A DNA stretch of 64,000 bases from Linyphia triangularis (Eukaryota > Arthropoda > Arachnida > Araneae > Linyphiidae): the NCBI GenBank assembly GCA_963978545.1, contig OZ021729.1, forward strand, positions 80,454,670 through 80,518,669. The letters are read 5' to 3'. Positions within the stretch are counted from its first letter, which is position 1. The number at the start of each line of letters is the position of its first letter. A model generated the notes under the pieces. That model ran no database searches, was not told the origin of the DNA, and was given only the letters and a program-made list of their open reading frames with translations. The translations under genes were made by a program, and so were the position numbers. Of the stretch, positions 32,906 through 44,200 are shown in pieces.

Positions 32906-35900
32906 TTATTTATTATAACTAAACATTTTTCATTTTTTTTTTAATAAATCATAAATTCATTAAAAGTTTGAAATTTTAAAAATTATTTTTCATATTGTTG
33001 GTATTTTTTTTCCCATTATCAACTATGCTATTTGTTGATTCTTTTTAACTTGAACAGTAATTTCACTACATTCTGCATTTTTTGTTCTTTTAAAAAATGA
33101 AAAGTGTTTCACTTTGAGGTTTGCTACCTGCATTCAGTTAGTGTTTGGATTTACAGGGGGGCACATATCCATTTCATTGTGTGGTAGTCAACTTTTTGTC
33201 ACTCATATATGAGGCATAAATTGACATTTTAATAATAGGAAGGGTTGTGTTTAAAATCTAAATTTTTTTAATTAAAATGAATATTTAAAAATCTTTAAAC
33301 TAAAAGTCGCATTGCTATTAGCTCAAATACTGAATCAAAATTATTGCATCTAAAGAGTATTTTGGGGGGAAAAATAGTTTTCGATCTGCAAATTAAAAAT
33401 AATATATATTTAGAACATATTTGCATGGATAAGGATTAAAAATGACAAAACACTTTTTACTTCGGACATATCAATCAAAGCTTGCCTCTGATGATTTCAT
33501 AAAAATATAATCAGTAGTTATTGAGAAAAAAAAATTTCCTCAATATACCTTTTTCTTCAAAAACTTCAGGAATCCCAAATTTGACAAATTCATAAATTTT
33601 AAAGTGCTGTAAAATTTCAACCAGTGGGAATATCGAAAAAATTTTCGAGATTTTTCTTAATTAGTTCGTTTGTTATAAGTATACTTGGTGTCAGCCATAG
33701 AATCGCTCCACAAATTAAAAAAATACTTAATACACAGTGCAAGTTATAACCACAGCAATAATATAAGCACCAAATATAAGTATTAGAATCGGGATACGAA
33801 AATTATTAAGTATAAAGAATTACCAAATCCAAAATCGATAAAAAAAAAAATTCAACTAAAGATATATATTCAAGAATAAATAAAGAAACCAATTTATAGG
33901 TTGTAAAATAAAGTTGAAAGTTATAAAAAAATAATGTAAAGTGTGTGAAATGAATACTGAAATGAAAGTTTTCTCAAAACACATGAAGAATGATTTATTT
34001 ATAGTGAATACAAAACTGAACTGGCCCAGATTTATATTTCTTCAAAGCTAGAAGCCAAGAGAAAAGAAGAAGAAAAAAAAAATACACAGCAAAATCTAAA
34101 AAAAATATTTGTACCTATTGTCTATACAAGTGTAAGATATGTATGTAAGAAACAGGATAAAGTCACTCTTAGATAAAATACTGCTAACTACTTAAAAGTT
34201 ATGCATCACATGTTTGTTCAAAATTGAATAGGTGCAAAGTGATAAGTGGAGTCAAAGAAAAAACTGACATCTTGCTAAATATGTTGTCTGTTTCAAATAC
34301 TAAGCCATCAAGATGTGTTACAAAAATTAAACTACAAAATATGACACATTTTACATCACAGTTTGCATTAGTTATTCACATTCTAAAAATATGACTATAT
34401 CACAATATTAAAAAATAAAAGTTATAAATTCTTATGAATCCAGAACTTTCTTGACTCATTTTGCCATTGATCTAACCTTTGGGATAGAGGAGAAAAACTA
34501 TCAAGATTGGGCTAACACGAATCACAATTGTTCTTGGGCATTTCAAAAAATTTCAGAAACAGTGTTTTTTTAAAAATAAGAAAGTGGGGTAGAAATAAAA
34601 GTGCTAATTACAAATGAATTAAAAGGAAATAAAAGCCAAATCAAAATTTTGCAGAGGCATCTGGACATTTTAGTACCTCATTGAATAACCCCTTCTGGAA
34701 ATACTAGTAGCTTTAGAATATATTGGTCTGCCAGGAAAGAAATGGCTGAAACTGTGCAAAAAATAAATTTTGAATTGAACTAAAACCGAAAGTCAAATGC
34801 AACATAATTAATCAAAGAATAGCAACCCTTTTTGTCTGAACTTGCCATTCTGTTATTTATATTGAGGAAGAGGACATATGACTTTATTTCTCCCATGTTA
34901 AATCATGTCTTCTTTTAAAACTGAGCCAAGTTGGTAAAAAAATCCACAGAAGATTTACTCAACTAGTTTCCAACAGAATACATTTTGACACTTTTCTTGG
35001 CTTTAACTATCCACTATCTATGCTCTACAAAAAATGTATTAAAAATAAATAGAAAAGTAATTTACTGGTTGATACAAATTAGTATTTACTATAAATAAAA
35101 AAATAAGATATTTTAAGGCAAATATTTAGTGATGTCGGGGTTTGATAAATCTTTGTCTGACATGTCTGGGGCATGTACAAATTCTAATCAGGCATGCACT
35201 ATTTGTTACTACATGCTCGGCCAAGCATAGAAAAGTTTTCATTTATTATTCACTCACTATTGCAGAACTGTTCTGGAAAGACTTTCAGTCTGATATTGAA
35301 AGCCGCATAATGGTGGAAAATCAAGACCGCAGATCAACTTTCAAGTTAAAGATGAGAAATGTGAGAGCAAATGCATCAACATGCCCTTTACCGTGAATGC
35401 ATACCTTCTATAAAACACAACATGCCTGACAGGGTTTGTTGTGGAAATTCAGATTTATCTAACCCTGAGTGATGTACACTGCAATTCACATACTTTAAAG
35501 GAGCAAATGTTGTAAAAATTAATTTAAGTTTCAACCCAATTTTACAATTTACTTTGAAATTCTGATAAGGAAGCTATTACTGGCTTATACAAATAAGCAT
35601 AGCACTGGGTCAAAGTGCTTAGTAAATTCTTAATAGACTAAAATAACTTTTTCTAAAATCTTTTAATTCGATTGCTATAAAAAGTGCTGATTAGGTGCAG
35701 GTTAAATATCAACTTCTACCATAGGTTTACACAAACGGATTACTCTACAATGTTTGAATAAATAGCAATCAGGGCCATATTTGGAAATCATTAGGAAATC
35801 CATGTTAGTAAGTGACTATGCTTAGAAATGCACTACTAAACACACAGTTCAATAGCTATCACAATTGCAATTCTATATTAAATGTAATACCAGAAATTAA

Positions 35901-36797
35901 TTCCAATAACATTCTTAAAAAATTAGTCTATATTAATTATATCATTGTTTTTGACATCCCTGTCAGAGTTTGATCATAAATTTTTATTAAAAAGTTAGGC
36001 AAATAAATATTTGATGTTTGAATGCAAATTAAATAGTACTTAACTTACTATAAAGTTTTGTCTTTTGAACAATTTTTTATAGTTCAACTTTGAAAAGTTA
36101 ATAAGAATGTTGTTTGTTAAGATAAAATTTTTAATTATAACAAATACATCAAACTTCAAAACATACACAAAAAATTATATCGTACATAAATTTTAAAATT
36201 GCTTTTTTCTTCTTTTAAAAAAAAAACAAAAAAAAACTAACTATACTTTTATTTCATAGTTGTTTAATTTACAATCATAAAATATATGAAAGCTTTCAAC
36301 AATAACAAAAACCATAAAGCTGGGAATCACAAAATGTCAAATATGCTTTGCAGGAAAGACAAAGAAACTAAATAATGTTCACAGTTAAAAGTAGTATAAG
36401 TTGGTTATGATCAAGGTACACTTGTTAAGAGTCATATAGAGCCAGTTATAACAAACAAATCTCCATAAATTTGGCACATGCTATTGTAACTACAAGGAAA
36501 TTATATGCAAGAATTTGGCAAAAAAAAAAAATAACAGTAACATTTTTGACACCAGAAGGAAATTTGTTGCATAAAGGGTTTATATTACCGAGAATGAAAA
36601 GACTTTTAGATAAAAAAAAAAAATAGAATATATTATAAAGTTGAATATCTTTTGAGAGTTAGTAGTTCGTAAAAAATCATTTGCAAAACTTAAAACAATT
36701 TTTAAAAAAAGTATAACTTCAATTTATTTAGTGGTCTTTTCCTAATAGTTACAATACCTGTAAGCAAATAAATTTATTTGTTTATTATAAATTTGTT
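32906..36797. other. Intergenic, no gene recognised
   Basis: About 3.9 kb of AT-rich sequence. An 84-codon plus-strand open frame at 35142-35396 has no recognisable domain and looks like chance. Part of the right side may be 3' flank or 3' UTR of the RETREG gene. Confidence 0.45.
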
Positions 36798-36877
36798 GTT
36801 GAATGCTGCATGCTCTAGAGTGCCCTTTACAGAGAGCATTTCTGTAAAGGGCACTCTAGAGCATGCAGCCATTCAAC
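36798..36877. repeat. Near-perfect hairpin, 36/37-nt arms, 7-nt loop
   Basis: Left arm 36798-36833, loop GAGCATT, right arm 36841-36877. The arms match completely except for one extra base (GAATG-CTGC versus GAATGGCTGC). Core: CTGCATGCTCTAGAGTGCCC. It lies 1.0 kb beyond the RETREG stop codon on that gene's 3' side. Confidence 0.9.
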
Positions 36878-37904
36878 GGTTCCTAGTATTTCTTTTCAGA
36901 GCGGTTCCTAGCATTTCTTTCCCCAAAACAATTACAAAACTAGTTAAGTTTTAATGCAAAAATGTATAAGAAACTTTTTGAAATGAGTGAAATCAATGTA
37001 GAAGTAAAAAATCCAATAAAATTTCAGGTTTAAAAGTTAAACACAACATTTAGAAACTTTAAAAAAAAAAAGGGAGATTTAAAAATTGTCACACATTTAA
37101 AAATCTAAGTAAAATGTAGTTCTTTAAAAGATAATTGCAGCACATTAAATTAGAATATTAACTCTAAAAATAACTGTAATTACAATATTTGTTTTTTAAT
37201 TATTTTAAAAAGCATTAATTTTGGATGGAGATATAACAAAGACCATTTTTAAAATAGTATTGGCTTATTTAGTGACAAAATTTGTAAAGTAACCTAATCA
37301 ATAAGCTGTGTACCCGTAGTCAAAATTGTATTTTAGGAAGAATACAATTTTGTAATGATTTTTTAAACAAGTAGGAACTTTTTTTAATGGTGAGTTACTG
37401 CATATATATGTTATGTATATATTCAATTTTGTTAAACCCTAATTATTAAATCTAAAAACATTTGTTTGCATGAATATTAATATGTTTTGGAAAGTAATTA
37501 CAAGATAAATATTTAAAGTTGTCACATTAAAAATATTGCTCAATGACATATTTCAAATCAGTATGCCTGAATTCAAATAAGATGACTTTTAAATTCTTCG
37601 AACGAATTCAGAGTAGGATAGCTCTTTAGGTTGATTCCCAATTTTTGAAGGGAAAAAAATAATACTCAGAGTTCTAAGCTTCATTCTCTTTAGCTTTGTT
37701 TCTAAAATTTAAAATCTCTTTTGAGTAAAAAAAAAATTCAGAAATATATGTGAAAACAAATATAATTACAATCATTATCACAATAAAAGAAATACACCTA
37801 AAAACATTTTAACTGAAGCATTTCAAAAAAGTAAAACAAGGCTACAAGACGTGCTTAAACGCTAAAAATCTATCAACAAGATATATCACCCATCCCGACC
37901 CACA
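36878..37904. other. 3' flank / possible 3' UTR of RETREG
   Basis: Contains a short tandem duplication at 36879-36920 (CGGTTCCTAG then TATTTCTTT / CATTTCTTT). Otherwise AT-rich, with several possible minus-strand polyadenylation signals and none clearly preferred. Confidence 0.4.
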
Positions 37905-38233
37905 TCAAGTGGGAATGTCACTCTCTTCTAGTATCTCAAAGTCCTCTAGCTCATCTTCGTCGCTCAACGACAGACCTCTGGTGGTTATTCCTCCTTCAAC
38001 TTTGACGTCGGAGGGAGGACCGTCCGTCTTCTTTTCAAAAGAAAGTCCTTCTGTGAAGGGGTCCTCTGAACCAGAGCTGCTGTCTTCTTTGAAGTGCTTT
38101 GGGTCAAAATGCATTTCTGTTGTTTTTTCGGTCGGAGCAACGACTATTTTGTCTGAGTCGTCGAGATCGCTCTCATTTTCCTCTTCGACGCTCGGGAAGG
38201 CGCCGAGCCCTTGGTATAGAGAAAAGTCGTCAC
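37905..38233 (-). CDS. RETREG: RETREG exon 8 with LC3-interacting motif
   Basis: 329 bp including TGA. It continues SDDFSLYQGLGAFPSVEEEN, then KTTEMHFDPKHFKED, and ends DEDELEDFEILEESDIPT. The DFEIL core preceded by acidic residues corresponds to the DDFELL LIR of vertebrate FAM134 proteins. Acceptor CTACCTACAG. Confidence 0.9.
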
Positions 38234-41200
38234 CTGTAGGTAGATTGTTGTTTTAAATAACGAAGGGATAGTGGAGGAAAGTATGACGAGGCTTAAGATG
38301 TAAATGAGAGGTCTGGTCAATCTTAAATAAACTAGTAAAAATTAGCAATGTTACACTTGGTAATACATATTTGTATGAAAATGTTGCATGTATCAATGCC
38401 AGACATTGGGGGAATATACTCGGTTAGGCACACAGAACAAAATATTGCGAATTTGGCTGGTTTATCTCGGGTTTGGCCTAATTTAAATATAGGTTCTTCA
38501 ATTATTGATATTACAAATGCTCAGGAGCGAAAATAAAAATTAAGGATGAAGATAAATAAAAGTTTCAACAAAATTATAATCAATATTATCAATCTAAAAA
38601 GTATTATAATTTCAAAGTCATAAAATTATAGCAATTGCATTTTAAAATGTTTTGTTGACCCATGAACAGTCTTAACAATTTAAAAGGAAAAACAGACAAC
38701 ACTGTACCCAGACTATACAAATAACCTCATGGTAAGTAATGGAATATTGTGCAATGCTAACGCTGATATTGCTAATCACATTCCTTACTAAATATCCACT
38801 CTTTCCTTTATTTAATATTTCACAAGGAGGCACCTAAAACACAGTACACTTTGTTTTTATTTTTTAATTGATCATTTTCTCAAAATGTCTCTTTAGTTTT
38901 AAATTCAGATATCAAAGACAATCCATTAAAAATAATTAAAGAAAAACTAATATATATTTAAAATTTATGCAACAAATATTAAGACACCATACAACAGCTC
39001 ACATAAATTTTAATGATACTGTTATTAGGTGATGCTTTATAATAACAGCCTTAATGAAAATTGTTCTCCTCAACAAAGGATTGAACATTCTCTAAATGGT
39101 ACTTAGACAGATGCCTCCTATTTAGAATTATCACAAGATCAAAACACAGCATTGAAATCTGTTCAATATTATTTGAATTAAAGAGAAAAAGGCTTAAAAG
39201 AAAACAGAAATATACAGATATCAAATTAAGTATACCTTCTGGCAAGATTGCTACAAAAAGGCTATTAAAGCTAAAATATCATGTCTAAAATATTGACTGA
39301 TCCATATCTAGGTGGAAGAGATACTTTTTGAGTAAGACTTTTACGGGATACTGCCTGCATTAACATCTCTAATGGAAGAAAACCCAGAGAAACTCCCACT
39401 ACACAGTTCAAAAATATACAATCGGTTGCAATCCCTGCGATGTCTTATTTTTAAGAGCAGAGCTAAAAATGCTGCCGATCCGAGTCTTCCCATATGCTTG
39501 CCCCCAAGCCGCAAGTTAGAAAAGTATACATACAATATAAAATTCAGGTGTTTAAAACTCACTCTCATTGACATAGCTCTCATCTCCGAATGCAGGCAGA
39601 CTTTCTTCCTGACTTTCCATAGAGCCCATACTCTGTCCTTCAGGAGTGTCTTCTTTGAGTGAGAGCTGCCGGAGTGTCTCGGGAGAAAGCTCGGGCACAA
39701 ATTCTTCAAGGTCACTGTCTCGATCAGAAGGGCCAGTGGTAGCAGGGGAGGCTGAAAACAGAAGGGAACTATCAAATAAAACAGTAAAACCATTCTAATC
39801 CAGTGTGATTCATAATTAAAAGGACAGTCGTGCTTTCACCGTAACAGCGACTAAAGAACTTCAAATGAACAAAATGATAATTTTTAGTTATTACTCACTT
39901 TCAGCATACTTTTCAGCAAATTGAATGAATAAACTATTATATTCTTTTTAAATAGCTATACATTTTTATAAAATTTTAATGGTTCATAATTATAAAGCCA
40001 CCTGATATATACCTGACCATAGCTGCCACACAAGCGGATATCGATATTCAAATTTTTTAATTGCGGGTCTAAGCTTGTTGTTATTTTTGTTTAGTACTGA
40101 CGTGATTTAATCTTCGTGGAAAAGAACTTACTGAAACTGAAATTCTAAATGTGTGGAAGTGGTAAGTCTATATGTTATATTAGTAATGTTATTCAAAGAT
40201 CAAAAGGTGCTGTTGAAAATGTTATCAAAAGAGGAATAAATGATTCAGTACAGAAACAAACAGGGGCAAAGTCGAGGTTGTCACAAAGAGATCAGAGACG
40301 AAGGATATCAAAAAAACTATGTCTTAGCTGGATTGCAGATGCTTTGAGTAAGAAGATTTCTAGGTCAACTGTTATGTTTTGAATAAAGGCAATACAGTTA
40401 AATACTTAAAAATGAATAAAAACCATATTTGACAAAAAAACATCAGCTTTTGCGGAGAGAGGCAATACTATAAATAGATGAAAGATAATGTGAACTGGAA
40501 AAGTGTCATGTTTTCTGATGAGAAACGTTTCAATTTAGATGATCCCAACGGTTTAAAATGCTATTGGCATGATTTAAGGTCTGATAAAAGTATCAGATGA
40601 AGCAAGTGTTTAAAGGTAGGTCTTTGATGTTTTGGGGTGCTATTTCTTCTAGTGGAAAGACCGATTTAGTGCTTGTTTCTACAACTATGAACACACTAAC
40701 ATATCTTGAAATCCTGGATGTATAGCTTTTACAAGCCTCCCAGTGGATTTTGAAGTTTAAAAAGTAGGAAAAGTAGGACATTTTTGCTGAAAAGTAGGAT
40801 TTGTTTTCCTTAAAGTAGGAAAAAAACAAAAACGTTTATTTCAAATGTATACTAATTTGTGGACAATATTTTTATTTTAAAATGAAAATTCTAGAATTCA
40901 AGTGAAATGTATATTAAAAATAATATTTAAAAAAGAATTAAATGCAAATCTCGTCTCAAAAGCGCCGGTTCGGGACCAGTTGAATAGATTATACTGGTTA
41001 AATATAAATTAAGCTTAAAAATAAAAAACAGGCATGGATCACTTCTGAAGGAACCATTTAAAGCAAAGCAAACCATTAGTAATCTATAATAATAAAACAA
41101 GCTGTGTGTCTGTCTGTGGATCTATAAAAACCTACTTAAAATTGGAGTAGAGCTCTGAAATTTTCAACATAAGAAGTTTTGGCTTTCTAATTTTATGTAT

Positions 41201-44200
41201 GTCAAACAGAATTTTAAAATTTTAATTATATTTTTTAATTAATTTATTTTTTACAAAGTGACTTCAAATATAGATACAGCTCTGAAATCTTCAACATAAG
41301 TAGTTTTAGCCTTCTAATTCGACTTTTAAAATACAGAATATTAAATTTTTATTTAGTTCATTTTTAATTAATTTTTTTAATTAATTAACAATTTTTTTTA
41401 CAAAATGACTTCTAATAGGGCTACAGTTCTGAAATTTTCAACATAAGTAGTTTAAGCCTTCTAATTGGACTTTCAAAAAATAGAATTTTAAATTTTTATT
41501 TAGTTCTTTTTTTATTATTTTTTTTATTTAATTAATTAATAAATATTTTACAAAACGATTTCTAATAATGCTACAGCTCTGAAAATTTCAACAAAAGTAG
41601 TTTTGACCTTTTAATTAGACTTTTGAAAAACAGAATTTTAAACTTTTATTTAGTTCCTTTTTAATTTTTTTTTTTAAATTTATTAGTATATATTTTACGA
41701 AACGATTTCTAATAGGGCTACTGTTCTGAAATTTTCAACGTAAGTAGTTTTGACCTTCTAATTGCATTTTGAAAAACAGAATTTTAAATTTTTATTTAGT
41801 TCTTTTTTAATTAATTATTTTACAAAATGATTTCTAATAAGGCTCTATAATTTTGAACATAAGTAGTTTCGGCCTTCAAATTGGACTTTTGAAAAACAGA
41901 ATTTTAAATTTTTATTTAGTTCTTTTTTGATTAATTTTTTTAATTAATAAATATTTTACAAAACAATTTCTAATAGGGATACATATCTGAAATTTTCAAC
42001 ATAAGTAGTTTTGGCCTTCTAATTGGACTTTTGAAAAACAGAATTTTCAAATTCTATTAGTGTTTTAATTAATTATTTAACAAATATTTTACAAAATGAT
42101 TTCGAATTGGGCTATATTTCTGAAATTTTCAACACAAATAGTTTTGGTCTTCTAATTGGATTTTTGACAAAAAGAACGGTAAAATTTGAATTTGTTTTTT
42201 GATGAATTTTTAATATTTTTACAAAAAGCGACTTCTAATTGGCCTAGAACTCTGAAAGTTTCAACATAAGTAGTTTTGACCTTCTAATTTTGCTTTTTAC
42301 ATACATCACGTGTTAAAATATTCTTAAAGGGATGTTGTATTATAGTTATTAACAGGGAATTTTTTTATTGTTTCTCGACACGGGAGGGACTTCTAATATT
42401 AAGGCTTTACGTAACAATTAGTTTTTAGTGTGTTACATTTATGCAGCAATGAACCTTTTATCAGGCAAAGCGAGCTCATGTTTGCATAGCAATGAACCTT
42501 TCAACGAGTTAAGTAAGCCTGGGCTTATGTGTCAATGACTTTTTCAGCGAGCGAAGCGACTCGATTTTGCGTTGCGATGAACCTTCCTGCGAGCGAAGCA
42601 CCAAAAATTGGGGCCTATACACTAATGATGGATTTCCGCAATGCAGGGCTTCACAGCTGGCTAAACTATTGCACATGGTAAAATATCGTGGCGAAGCAAA
42701 AGTATTTAGCCAGTCTATAACAATAAAACAAGCTGTGTCTGTCTGTGGATCTATAGAAACCTACTTAAAATTGGAGTAGAGCTCTGAAATTTTCAACACA
42801 AGAAGTTTTGGCTTTCTAATTTTATGTATGGCAAACAGAATGTTAAAATTTTAATTAGTTCTTTTTTAGTTAATATTTTAATTAATTTTTTTTTTACAAA
42901 GTGACTTCAAATAGAGATGCAGCTCTGAAAATTTCAACATAAGTAGTTTTAGCCTCCTGATTGGACTTTTGAAAAACAGAATTTCAAATATTTAATTAGT
43001 TCTTTTTTAATTAATTAACAAATATTTTACAAAACGATTTTCACTTGAGCTACAGTTCTGAAATTTTAAACACAAGTAGTTTTGGCATTCTACTTAGACT
43101 ATTGACAAAAAAAATGTTAAAATTTTAATTTGATTAATATTTTTAATTAATATTTTCACAAAAAGCGACTTCTAATAGGCCTAGTGGTCTGGAAGTTTGG
43201 CCTTAGTGTTTTGGCCTTCAAATTTTGCTTTTCACAAACACGTGTTAAAATAATCTTAAAGGGGTGTTGTATTATAGTATTAACGGGGGGATTTTTTTTA
43301 TGTCTCGACAGGGTAGAGGATTATAATATTAAGGCTTTACGTAGCAATTATAGATTTTAGTGAGTGAAGCGAGCTTATGCTTACGCAACAATGAACTTTT
43401 CAGCGAGAGAAGCAAGCCTATTCTTGCATAGTAAGGAACCTTTCAGCGAGTAAAGTAAGCCTGTACTTATGTGTCAATGAACTTTTCAGCGAACGAACCG
43501 AGCTCGATTTTGCGTTGCCATGAACCTTCCTGCGAGCGAAGCTCCAAAAACTGGATCCTATACACCAATGATGGATTTCTACAACGCGAGGCCTCATAGC
43601 TAACTAAACTTTTGCACATGTTAAAATTTCGTAGCGAAGCACAGGTATTCAGCTAGTCAAACAATAAAAATGTTATTTTCACTTCTTTTGCTTTTAACTT
43701 TGACTAGAGCAAAAAAAGTCTACAACATTGTTCATTGTTATTTTAGTCTTTTCAATTACCTTTTGCTCATTTCTGATTTGGTTTAAAAGTAAATCCCTTC
43801 CTAAACTGTTTTGCAAGCAACCTCCAGCATTGTTTGTCCAATTTTCACACCCTTTAAATCCTGATTTTTTACTTTCAATTACCCATATGTAAGGGTAATA
43901 AAAGTATAAGATTCGGTCAACAAATTTTTTTTTTTCCCTATACGTTTTGGAACATCCTGATCTAAGGATAATATAAGAATTATCAAAAAGTATATCGTCA
44001 AACTGACTATTTTTTCTAAACGAATGATGGAAATGTAAAAACGGTAAATGACACAAATTCACATCAGTAATATAATGTAATTGAAAGTTGTGCGATGTTC
44101 CACACCCCTAGTTATTCTTTCATTCACACTTCATCAACTAATGTTTTGTAAGTGTCCTTCTCAATTGTTGCTTCCATTTCTACTTTTTCTAATGAACTTT

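Noticed and set aside
35142..35396. 84-codon plus-strand frame as a gene
   Set aside because: No domain, no splice context and AT-driven composition.
37909..38256. 115-codon plus-strand Ser-rich frame
   Set aside because: Antisense of the acidic last exon of RETREG, whose frame, splice acceptor and LIR explain the openness.
39341..39793. 150-codon minus-strand frame as a separate gene
   Set aside because: It is another frame of RETREG exon 7; the correct frame joins in phase to exons 6 and 8 and is acidic and Ser-rich.
41083..43656. Spaced repeats considered as a CRISPR array
   Set aside because: Units are 120-150 bp, diverged, AT-rich and lie in a Helitron of a eukaryotic genome; no short identical repeats with unique spacers.
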